In this document: positions 58,100-64,000 of the stretch, piece after piece
Layout: each line of letters opens with the position of its first letter
How positions within the stretch are numbered: the stretch's first letter is position 1
Origin: Catellatospora tritici
GTDB lineage: Bacteria; Actinomycetota; Actinomycetes; Mycobacteriales; Micromonosporaceae
Direction of reading: 5' to 3'
Assembly (NCBI RefSeq): GCF_019083965.1
Contig: NZ_JAHRCY010000012.1
Coordinates: forward strand, 124,001 to 188,000
Length of the DNA: 64,000 nucleotides
Program-made: the position numbers and the translations under genes
The notes under the pieces: generated by a model
What the model was told of the DNA's origin: nothing
Seen by the model: only the letters and a program-made list of their open reading frames with translations
Database searches by the model: none

Positions 58100-59710
58100 C
58101 TACCCGGCCAACCGCAGTTGGCGGCCTACCCAGCGGTCGCGCAGCCACCGGTCGTGGCTGGCCACCACGACCGCCCCCGGCCCCGTGCCCAGCGCGTCCT
58201 CCAACTCGTCGGCCAGGCGTGGGGACAGATGATTGGTGGGCTCGTCCAGCAGCAGCAACTCCGGCGGGTCGGCCACCAGCAGCGCCAACGCGAGCCTGCG
58301 CCGCTGCCCGACCGACAGGTCGCCGACCCGGGCGCCGAGATCGCGCGGGGCGATCAGGCCCAGGCTCCGCAGCGGTACGGACTCCGCACGCTCGGGCCCC
58401 AGCGCCAGCTCGTACGCCTGCTGTACGGTGCGGTCCGGCTCGTCGACGGTCGTGTCCTGGGTCAGCAGGCCAACCGTCAGCCCGCGTCGCCGGGTGACCG
58501 CTCCCGCCGCGTCCAGTCGTCCGGCCAAGACCCCGAGCAGGGTGGACTTGCCCGTTCCGTTCGGGCCGGTGACCAGCAGCCGGTCGCCGGAGAGCAGGTC
58601 GAGGCGGTCCAGTCGCAGTCGGCCGGGCACGGTGACGTCGCGCAGCGACAGCAGCAGCCCGTCGGCGGACGCGGCGGCCAACCCGCCCGGACGCAGCCGC
58701 AACGGCGTCGGCGGCTTGCGCACCTGGTCGCGTTCCAGCTCGTCGAGGCGGCGTGCGGCGTCGCGGACCCGGCGCGAGATCTGGTTCTGCACCCGGCCCG
58801 CGGTGTGGCCGTACCCCATCTTCTCGTTGTCCCGCTTGGCCCGGCCGGGCGCGACCTGGTGCGCGGTGACGTCGACGGCGCGGCGCAGCTGGCTCAGCTC
58901 CTCCTGCTCGGCGTCGAAGCGCCGCTGCCAGCGGTCGCGCTCGGCTCGTTTCTCCGCCTGGTAGGCCGTGTAGCCGCCACCGAACCGGACCGGCCCGTCG
59001 GCCGACGGGTCCAGGTCGATCAGGTCGGTGCAGACCGCGTCCAGGAACGCACGGTCGTGACTGGCCACCACGACCATGCCCGGCAGGGCGCGTAGCTGCT
59101 CCTCCACGAAGGCGGCGGCATCGTCGTCCAGGTGGTTGGTGGGCTCGTCGAGCAGCAGCGCGCCCGGACGGCGCACCAGCAGCGCGGCCAGGGCGAGCCG
59201 CCCCCGCTGGCCACCGGACAGCGTGCCCAGGGTGCGGTCGTGGGCCAGCGCGCCGAGCCCGAGCCCGGCCAACACCAGCTCGGCGCGCCGATCGGCGTCC
59301 CAGGCGTCGTGCTGCTGCGCGCTGTCCAGGCGCTCGCCGTACGCGGCCAGCAGGTCGGCGTGCCCGGGTGCGTCTGGCGGGGTCTCGGCGAGGTCGGCGG
59401 TGAGCCGGTCGAGCGCGGCCAGGTCGGCACGGGCCTCGCGCAGGGCATCGTCGAGCACTTCGGCGATCGTCGCCGCCGGCTCGAACGGCATCTCCTGGTG
59501 CAGGAAGCCGAGGTCGGCCGGGCGTACGACGGTGCCCCCGTCGGGTTCGTCCACCCCGGCCAGCAGGCGCAGCAGGGTGGACTTGCCGGTGCCGTTCTCC
59601 CCGATCAGGCCGATGCGGCGGCCGGGGGCGGCGGTGAGGCTGACCCCGTCGAGCACGCGGCGCGTGCCGAGGGTGCGGACGAGGTCATGGGCGAGCAGGG
59701 GTGCGGACAT
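58100..59710 (-). CDS. ABC-F ATP-binding protein (ribosome-protection type)
   Basis: This 536-residue soluble protein has two ABC domains and no membrane part. Domain 1 has Walker A GENGTGKST, signature LSGGQRGR and Walker B LLLDEPTNHLD; the inter-domain arm includes YQAEKRAERDRWQRRFDAEQEELSQ; domain 2 has GPNGTGKST, LSVGQRRR and LLLDEPTNHLS. ABC-F factors act on the ribosome and many give resistance to macrolides, lincosamides or pleuromutilins. ATG 59710 sits right behind a long inverted repeat that hides its ribosome-binding site, suggesting translational attenuation. It is divergent from a TetR gene. Confidence 0.92.
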   Translation of the reverse strand: MSAPLLAHDLVRTLGTRRVLDGVSLTAAPGRRIGLIGENGTGKSTLLRLLAGVDEPDGGTVVRPADLGFLHQEMPFEPAATIAEVLDDALREARADLAALDRLTADLAETPPDAPGHADLLAAYGERLDSAQQHDAWDADRRAELVLAGLGLGALAHDRTLGTLSGGQRGRLALAALLVRRPGALLLDEPTNHLDDDAAAFVEEQLRALPGMVVVASHDRAFLDAVCTDLIDLDPSADGPVRFGGGYTAYQAEKRAERDRWQRRFDAEQEELSQLRRAVDVTAHQVAPGRAKRDNEKMGYGHTAGRVQNQISRRVRDAARRLDELERDQVRKPPTPLRLRPGGLAAASADGLLLSLRDVTVPGRLRLDRLDLLSGDRLLVTGPNGTGKSTLLGVLAGRLDAAGAVTRRRGLTVGLLTQDTTVDEPDRTVQQAYELALGPERAESVPLRSLGLIAPRDLGARVGDLSVGQRRRLALALLVADPPELLLLDEPTNHLSPRLADELEDALGTGPGAVVVASHDRWLRDRWVGRQLRLAG

Positions 59711-59711
59711 G

Positions 59712-59787
59712 GTTGACACCACCGAGGAAAGGTCGGTTCGATCACCCGCCGGGCGGTGCCTCGGGCGCGGGTGCGGAAGGTGTCAAC
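59712..59787 (-). promoter_or_regulatory. Structured leader of the ABC-F gene
   Basis: In the minus-strand transcript GTTGACACC (59787-59779) can pair with GGTGTCAAC (59720-59712), the latter ending one base before the start codon. A nested CACCCGC/GCGGGTG helix lies inside. The helix would occlude initiation, and a TTG-started frame of 14 codons (TPSAPAPEAPPGG) begins in the left arm. This resembles attenuators of antibiotic-inducible ABC-F genes; induction is inferred. Confidence 0.5.
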
Positions 59788-59855
59788 GGATCACATCGCC
59801 GTCGACCGTACCCGCGGCGCGACGCGACCCGCAACCGATTACCGTTCACTACGGC

Positions 59856-59867
59856 CGTTGTACAACG
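59856..59867. promoter_or_regulatory. CGTTGTACAACG operator between abc-F and tetR
   Basis: A perfect 12-bp palindrome with a TTGTACAA core lies in the divergent region, 23 bases upstream of the TetR GTG. A TACACT -10 box at 59878-59883 places the transcription start near the GTG, so the TetR mRNA may be leaderless. The site is probably bound by the TetR protein. Confidence 0.6.
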
Positions 59868-59889
59868 CGTACGGCCCTACACTGACCCG

Positions 59890-60474
59890 GTGCCGCCACC
59901 CAACGAGACCCGGCGGGCCCAGCTGGCCGACGCCGCCGTCGCCCTGCTCGCCGAGGCGGGCGTGCACGGGGTCACCCATCGGGCCGTCGACACCCGCACC
60001 GGACTGCCCGCAGGCACCGCCTCGAACTACTTCCGCAGCCGCGAGGCCCTGCTGGTGGCCGCCGGTGAGCGAATCTTCGAGCTGCACCAGGCCGACATGA
60101 CCGCCGCCGAACTCGGCCACGACACCTCCGGCGATCCGCGCGAGCGCACCATCGGCCTGATCGCGGGGTCGCTGCTGCACGCCGCGACCATCCAACGGGC
60201 CCGCTACCTCGCCATCTTCGAACTCCAGCTGGAGAGCCTGCGCCGTCCGGTGCTCGCGCAGACGCTGCGCAAACTTGCCGACGCCACCGCCCTGGTCACC
60301 CAGGACCACCACCGGTCACTGGACCTCGGCATCGCGCCCCAGGCGGTCCCGCTGCTCATGACCCTCTACGGCGGTGCCCTGTTCACCCTGGTCACCGCCC
60401 CGGTCGGCGCCGTCACCCCGGACCTCGCCCATGGCCTGGCGGCGAGCATCGTGACCGGAGCACTCGGCGCGTGA
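59890..60474 (+). CDS. TetR-family regulator divergent from ABC-F
   Basis: The 194-residue TetR protein starts at GTG 59890, just behind a TACACT box and thus probably leaderless. The helix-turn-helix is RRAQLADAAVALLAEAGVHGVTHRAV plus LPAGTASNYFRSREALL; the helical ligand domain contains MTLYGGALFTLVTAPVGA. The divergence from an ABC-F gene and the intervening TTGTACAA palindrome suggest it represses both. The ligand may be a ribosome-targeting antibiotic. Confidence 0.88.
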   Translation: MPPPNETRRAQLADAAVALLAEAGVHGVTHRAVDTRTGLPAGTASNYFRSREALLVAAGERIFELHQADMTAAELGHDTSGDPRERTIGLIAGSLLHAATIQRARYLAIFELQLESLRRPVLAQTLRKLADATALVTQDHHRSLDLGIAPQAVPLLMTLYGGALFTLVTAPVGAVTPDLAHGLAASIVTGALGA

Positions 60475-60603
60475 CCCCGGAGCCACACCCGTGAGACGTG
60501 ACCGGGTCGCGCGCAGACTCCTGGTCGACCGGACGACGTACCGCTGGCGGGTCGGCCTCGACAGGTGGGATCTGTTCGACGGCGCTCTGCGTCGCCGCCG
60601 ACC

Positions 60604-61026
60604 CTAACGTCGGGCGGGCGGCAGGGTGGCGAGCCGCTCGCCGAGCACCTCCGGCAGGAACCTGGAGAGGATCTCGTACGCGGGATCGGCCTTCAGCCAC
60701 AGGAGTCTGTGCTCGACCCCGGAGTGCTGCCGCAGCCGCAGCGCGTCGGTGGTGATCCCGGTGACCAGGCGTGCCTGGGCGATCTCCGCGAACGCGATGG
60801 CCTTGTTCGTGCGGTGCTCGGCGACGATGCGTTGCCACGTCGCGCCGCCGAGATCGGCCCGTGGCAGCGGCGCGGTGACGGTCGGACCGAGCCCGTTCGC
60901 CCTGGTCTGGGCAAGGGTCAGCCGGCGCCGGAGCAGCCCCGTGGGCGAAAGCCACAGCTCGCCGTGGATCCAGTCCAGCCATCCGGTCGTACAGCTGCGG
61001 CTGATGCACTCCGCCAGGTCGGTCAC
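60604..61026 (-). CDS. Hypothetical protein with PH-like N-terminal half
   Basis: The 140-residue product from GTG 61026 reads ECISRSCTTGWLDWIHGELWLSPTGLLRRRLTLAQ near the start, a pattern like small bacterial PH-domain-like proteins (HGELWLSPTGLLRR), then a helical C-terminus ending EVLGERLATLPPARR. I do not recognise a named family. Codon usage is normal. It stands in a 600-base region between the TetR gene and the DUF2255 gene, and it lacks a clear ribosome-binding site. Confidence 0.65.
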   Translation of the reverse strand: MTDLAECISRSCTTGWLDWIHGELWLSPTGLLRRRLTLAQTRANGLGPTVTAPLPRADLGGATWQRIVAEHRTNKAIAFAEIAQARLVTGITTDALRLRQHSGVEHRLLWLKADPAYEILSRFLPEVLGERLATLPPARR

Positions 61027-61082
61027 GCACGCACGATAGCGGCCCCGGGTGATCGCCGCTGCCCTTGAACCCGACAGGACCT

Positions 61083-61460
61083 TCAGCGCGGCAGCAGCCT
61101 CATCGTCGTCGCGCGGGCCTGCGGGGCGATCATCGGGTCGACGTACTGGGCGTTGTCGCCGCGGTACTTGCCGCGGTAGGCGGCGTCCACCCGGTCGTTG
61201 GCGCCGGGGTCGGTCACCGCGTCGAAGTCGACGTCGCGGTCCACGCCGCCGGCCCGAATCCGGCCGCGACGGCTGGCCCGCGCACCCCGATACCACGAGC
61301 CTTCCGCGCCCCGGTACGAGCGGATGTAGAGATCGTCGCCGGCACGAACCACCCAGATGGTCACCGGCTCGCGCAGCGAACCGTCCCGGCGGCGCGAGGA
61401 GATCTGCAGCTCCTCCGCGTTCCCGATCACGTCGAGTTCCTCGGCGGACCACACGGCCAT
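61083..61460 (-). CDS. DUF2255-family protein
   Basis: This 125-residue protein has the DUF2255 split-barrel pattern: WSAEELDVIGNAEELQISSRRRDGSLREPVTIWVVRAGDDLYIRSYRG, then GSWYRGARASRRGRIRAGGVDRDVDF. It is related to flavin- or F420-binding nitroreductase-like folds, with unproven activity. ATG 61460 is preceded by GGGAG. It lies 57 bases upstream of the hypothetical gene and divergent from the MerR gene. Confidence 0.87.
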   Translation of the reverse strand: MAVWSAEELDVIGNAEELQISSRRRDGSLREPVTIWVVRAGDDLYIRSYRGAEGSWYRGARASRRGRIRAGGVDRDVDFDAVTDPGANDRVDAAYRGKYRGDNAQYVDPMIAPQARATTMRLLPR

Positions 61461-61561
61461 CGTCACTCACTCCCCTGCCGGTCGCGCTGTCGCGGTCCAC
61501 CCCATCGTCCACTCGTCCCCGCGCCAGCCGCGCCTGTTCCGCCGACCAGCACCCCATCGAC

Positions 61562-61592
61562 TTGACCTTGACGTAACGTCAACGTCTCTAAT
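61562..61592 (+). promoter_or_regulatory. MerR-type promoter with 19-bp spacer and operator
   Basis: A -35 box TTGACC (61562-61567) and a -10 box TCTAAT (61587-61592) are separated by exactly 19 bp, the overlong spacer typical of MerR-controlled promoters. The spacer holds the perfect inverted repeat TTGACGT-A-ACGTCAA (61568-61582). The predicted transcription start falls at or next to ATG 61600, so the message is probably leaderless. Confidence 0.75.
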
Positions 61593-61599
61593 GGTGCCC

Positions 61600-62352
61600 A
61601 TGCGTATCGGCGAGCTGGCCGCGCTGGTCGGGGTCACCACCCGGACCGTGCGCCACTACCACCACCTCGGGCTGCTGCCCGAACCGGAGCGGACCCTCGG
61701 CGGCTACCGCGAGTACCGGCTGCGCGACGCCGTCGCGCTGGCCCGGGTGCGGCGGCTGGCCGAGCTCGGCCTGTCGCTGGACGAGATCCGCGACGTGCTC
61801 GCCGACGACCGGGGCCGCGAGCTGCGCGAGGTGCTGACCGAGCTCGACGCCGACCTGGCCCGCCAGCAGCAGGCGATCACCGCACGCCGCGCCCGGCTGG
61901 CCGCGCTGCTGGCCGACGGCGACCTCGACCCCGACGCGACCGTGGCGCCGGACCTGGCCGACGCGCTGCGCGACCTGCACCCGGCCGAGTCGGCGTTCGC
62001 GGCGCTGGACCGCGACGTGATCTCGTTGATCGACACGGGCGCCGATCCGGGCGTACGCGACGAGGTGTTGGCCCTGTTCCAGCCGCTGACCGAACCTGGT
62101 GCGCGTGCCCGCGGGCACGCCCTCACCGCCCGGATGGACGATCTGGTCGACGCCGACCCCGCCGACCCGCGGGTGGCGGAGCTGGCGGCCGAGCTGGCCG
62201 CGCATCTGCCCGCCGAGATGGCCGCGGCCGCTGTGGCCAGCCTCGACGACCCCGAGCACGGCCGCTGGCTGGAGCTGATGCGCGCCGAACTGTCCCCCGC
62301 CCAGGCCGAGGTCCTGCGGCTGATGGTGACCACCCTGAAGGAGCGCGCATGA
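61600..62352 (+). CDS. MerR-family regulator
   Basis: The 250-residue protein begins MRIGELAALVGVTTRTVRHYHHLGLLPEPER, the MerR helix-turn-helix plus wing, followed by LRDAVALARVRRLAELGLSLDEI, a coiled-coil dimer helix and a helical C-terminal effector domain of about 130 residues. No cysteine metal site is present, so a small organic ligand is likely. ATG 61600 is chosen over 61591 because the promoter predicts leaderless initiation there. Its stop overlaps the next gene (ATGA), so the membrane protein is a coupled target. Confidence 0.9.
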   Translation: MRIGELAALVGVTTRTVRHYHHLGLLPEPERTLGGYREYRLRDAVALARVRRLAELGLSLDEIRDVLADDRGRELREVLTELDADLARQQQAITARRARLAALLADGDLDPDATVAPDLADALRDLHPAESAFAALDRDVISLIDTGADPGVRDEVLALFQPLTEPGARARGHALTARMDDLVDADPADPRVAELAAELAAHLPAEMAAAAVASLDDPEHGRWLELMRAELSPAQAEVLRLMVTTLKERA

Positions 62353-63284
62353 TGCTGCGGACCGCCCGCGCCGCCCTGTACACGATGCTGCCCCTGGAGG
62401 CGGTGATCATGGTGCTGCTGGTCTCGGGGGTGGCGCTGCCGCCGCTGGTCGTCACCGGCGTCGAGGTGCTGGTGCCGGCTGTGCTGGTGCTGCAGGCGGT
62501 CGCGCTGTGGCAGGTGTACCGCGCGCAGCGGCGGGGCGGCCGCGAGCCGAGGGCCGCGCTGCGCGGGGCGTACGAGCAGCTGGTGCCGGTGCGGGTGCGG
62601 CGGCTGCTGAGCTTCGACGCGCAGGGCATGGTCAGCCTGGTGCTGTGGGTGACCCGGCGCCGTCACGGCGTGCCGCCCGGCGCCACTGCGGCGTCCTACC
62701 ACCGCGAGGTCACCGTGCTGATGCTGGGCTTCCTGATGGCGTCGGTGATCGAGCTGGTCGGCGTCGACATCCTGCTGCGCTCCTGGCACGCGCCGGGCGG
62801 GCTGCGGGCCGTGGTGCTGGCCGTCGACGCGTACGGCATCCTGATCGCGCTCGCGGTGATCGCCTGCTACGTCACCCGCCCGCACGTGATCTCCGCGGAC
62901 GAGATCCGGATCCGCCACGGCGCCTTCTTCGACCTGCGGATCCCCCGGACGCTGGTGAAGGCGTCGCAGCACCGGCGCAACCACAACGAGACCGGCATGC
63001 TCCGGGTCGCCGACGGGGTGCTGGCCCTGGCCGTGAACAGCCAGACCAACCTGATCGTCGAGCTGTCCGAACCCGTGCTCGCCACCCGGCCGCTGGGCAG
63101 GCAGGTCGAGGTGCACACGATCCGCTTCTTCGCCGACGACCCCGCCACCGCGTACGCGGCGCTGCGCGCCGACAGTTTCGGGGAAACTGCACGAAACCAG
63201 CCCAAGATTCCTGCAGTTTCCCCGAACCCGCAGGCACCCACCCCCACCCAGGCGGGCGGTGCCGTGTCCGATCTCCGCCGGTAG
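62349..63284 (+). CDS. Membrane protein coupled to MerR regulator
   Basis: This 311-residue protein has about four membrane helices (MLPLEAVIMVLLVSGVALPPL, VLQAVALW, VTVLMLGFLMASVIELVGV, AVVLAVDAYGILIALAVIACYV) and then a soluble PH-like segment (RPHVISADEIRIRHGAFFDLRIPRTLVK). The first ATG overlaps the merR stop. The last 40 residues (SFGETARNQPKIPAVSPNPQ onward) are encoded by a dispersed inverted repeat and look foreign to the protein, suggesting the C-terminus was extended by repeat insertion. The function is unknown. Confidence 0.82.
   Translation: MMLRTARAALYTMLPLEAVIMVLLVSGVALPPLVVTGVEVLVPAVLVLQAVALWQVYRAQRRGGREPRAALRGAYEQLVPVRVRRLLSFDAQGMVSLVLWVTRRRHGVPPGATAASYHREVTVLMLGFLMASVIELVGVDILLRSWHAPGGLRAVVLAVDAYGILIALAVIACYVTRPHVISADEIRIRHGAFFDLRIPRTLVKASQHRRNHNETGMLRVADGVLALAVNSQTNLIVELSEPVLATRPLGRQVEVHTIRFFADDPATAYAALRADSFGETARNQPKIPAVSPNPQAPTPTQAGGAVSDLRR
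63177..63226. repeat. TGCAGTTTCCCCGAA inverted repeat inside CDS end
   Basis: TTCGGGGAAACTGCA (63177-63191) and TGCAGTTTCCCCGAA (63212-63226) are perfect 15-bp inverted arms 20 bases apart, and each resembles half of the hairpins at 50626-50693. The element lies within the last 36 codons of the membrane protein gene. Confidence 0.7.
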
Positions 63285-63314
63285 TCGGGGCGCAGGTCGG
63301 TGATGCTGGGTCGC

Positions 63315-63809
63315 ATGACGAGGAACTACGTGGTCCGGGCCATCGAACCTGAGGTCGTCGCGCAGTTGCGGCGCTTCGATGACGCGAGGCGTCCGCCCCG
63401 GCTGTCCACCGACGCCGAGGGCGGTGCCCCGCTGCGCTGCTGCCTGCGCCGTAGCGAAGCGGGCGAGCCGCTGGCGCTGGTGTCGTACGCGCCGCTGCGC
63501 CGTTGGGCGGCGGCCACCGGGGCGGACCCCGGCCCGTACGACGAGGTGGGGCCGGTGTTCATCCACGCCGAGCCGTGCCCGGGTGCCCCCGCGGACGGAG
63601 CCTTCCCGACCGGGATGCACCTCGGTCCGCGGGTGCTGCGGGCCTACGACGACCAGGGCCGCATCGTGCGCGGCGAACTCGTGCCGAGCCTCGGTCCCGG
63701 CACGGCCGACGCGGCGATCGCGGAGATGTTCGGCGATCCGGCGGTGGCGCTGCTGCACGTGCGCGCCGTCGGGTTCGGCTGCTTCATGCACGAGATCCGG
63801 CGCGGATAG
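63315..63809 (+). CDS. DUF1203-family protein
   Basis: The 164-residue product shows the DUF1203 pattern: GGAPLRCCLRRSEAGEPLALVSYAPL, YDEVGPVFIHAEPCPG and a C-terminal ALLHVRAVGFGCFMHEIRR. The paired cysteines and late cysteine are family features; the activity is unknown. ATG 63315 is preferred; in-frame ATG 63303 and GTG 63300 would add a few residues. It lies 30 bases after the membrane protein gene and may be co-transcribed with it. Confidence 0.87.
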   Translation: MTRNYVVRAIEPEVVAQLRRFDDARRPPRLSTDAEGGAPLRCCLRRSEAGEPLALVSYAPLRRWAAATGADPGPYDEVGPVFIHAEPCPGAPADGAFPTGMHLGPRVLRAYDDQGRIVRGELVPSLGPGTADAAIAEMFGDPAVALLHVRAVGFGCFMHEIRRG

Positions 63810-63857
63810 CCGCCGAACGCCGCCGGTGCTCGATGGGTCGCGGTCGTGTCCGAGCGC

Positions 63858-63886
63858 ACTCTCCGCAACTCTCAGGTCACTCTCAG
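63858..63886 (+). promoter_or_regulatory. ACTCTCAG direct repeats, OmpR-type operator
   Basis: ACTCTCCG (63858), ACTCTCAG (63868) and ACTCTCAG (63879) are spaced 10 and 11 bp apart, one helical turn each, as for tandem binding of OmpR/PhoB-type response regulators. They lie 23-50 bases upstream of a candidate start codon at 63909. Confidence 0.5.
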
Positions 63887-63908
63887 TTTTCGGGGGTAGA
63901 CGTGACCC

Positions 63909-64000
63909 ATGGCCGTCCGTCAAAGCCGCAGGTCAGCGTGCCTGAATCCGGGCGGCGCGGGGCACGGACGACAATCCGCGCAGGTACCCGCCACCCCGCG
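63909..64000 (+). CDS. Possible start of a gene cut by the window edge
   Basis: ATG 63909 follows GGGGGTAG and opens a frame (MAVRQSRRSACLNPGGAGHG) that remains open to the end of the window. The placement behind direct-repeat operator-like sequence suggests a regulated gene, but 30 codons are too few to identify it. Confidence 0.3.
   Translation, partial: MAVRQSRRSACLNPGGAGHGRQSAQVPATP

Noticed and set aside
1..64000. CRISPR arrays, IS elements, integrases or prophage genes
   Set aside because: I saw no regularly spaced direct repeats with unique spacers, no transposase or integrase motifs and no phage structural genes.

Overview
The window is chromosomal DNA from a high-GC actinomycete. 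Codons end overwhelmingly in G or C, GTG starts and ATGA/GTGA gene overlaps are common, and family content is typical of the group: a SARP/NB-ARC regulator, F420-type oxidoreductases, a mycothiol-type DinB/TIGR03086 protein, DUF6289, DUF427 and SigE-type ECF sigma factors. A Micromonosporaceae-like genome (Micromonospora, Catellatospora or Actinoplanes relatives) is my best inference, partly because the GAAGGGGCCCTTC-type hairpin near 7.95 kb resembles an intergenic repeat I recall from that family. No phage, IS element, CRISPR array or biosynthetic megacluster is visible.

Layout. 0-7.5 kb: an oxidative hexuronate/aldarate locus. It holds a glucarate dehydratase, a 5-dehydro-4-deoxyglucarate dehydratase, a complete sugar ABC importer (two permeases and a lipoprotein), an IclR regulator and a convergent uronate dehydrogenase. 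The importer/IclR intergenic region and the uronate dehydrogenase promoter share a near-identical CATATG-centred palindrome, so the pieces probably form one regulon. 7.6-17.3 kb: secreted proteins (DUF6289, M4 metalloprotease with a C-terminal lectin-like domain, CARDB-like), a P1 peptidase, a leaderless solute-binding-type protein, a 958-residue XRE-BTAD-NB-ARC-TPR regulator and DoxX. 17.4-24.2 kb: flavin/F420 enzymes, a four-EF-hand protein, nitronate monooxygenase beside a decayed LysR gene, muconolactone isomerase-like and glyoxalase-like proteins. 24.2-27.2 kb: beta-galactosidase coupled to TetR. 27.4-34.3 kb: BtuF-like protein, secreted beta-propeller-like protein, GNAT, VOC proteins, a tRNA-like element, a secreted HNH nuclease, and an ECF sigma factor overlapping a membrane-anchored propeller protein.

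34.4-38.3 kb: a glycine-cleavage operon (gcvT-gcvH-glyA) preceded by a tandem glycine riboswitch; gcvP is not in the window. 38.3-48.7 kb: membrane and TPR proteins, an esterase, DUF427, proton-translocating transhydrogenase pntAB, a deazaflavin-type nitroreductase, a PP2C-like protein and a FMN-dependent alpha-hydroxy acid oxidase. 48-50.5 kb: an acyl-CoA dehydrogenase/TetR operon with a palindromic operator. 50.7-56.8 kb: two c-di-GMP proteins (EAL-DICT and GAF-GGDEF), an ArsR-SRPBCC fusion with double operators, DUF1345, and an AI-2E-type permease. 58-64 kb: an ABC-F protein with a structured leader, divergent from TetR; a MerR gene with a classic 19-bp spacer coupled to a membrane protein; DUF2255 and DUF1203 proteins.

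The recurrent theme is compact one-regulator/one-target modules, each with a readable inverted-repeat operator in the short intergenic gap.
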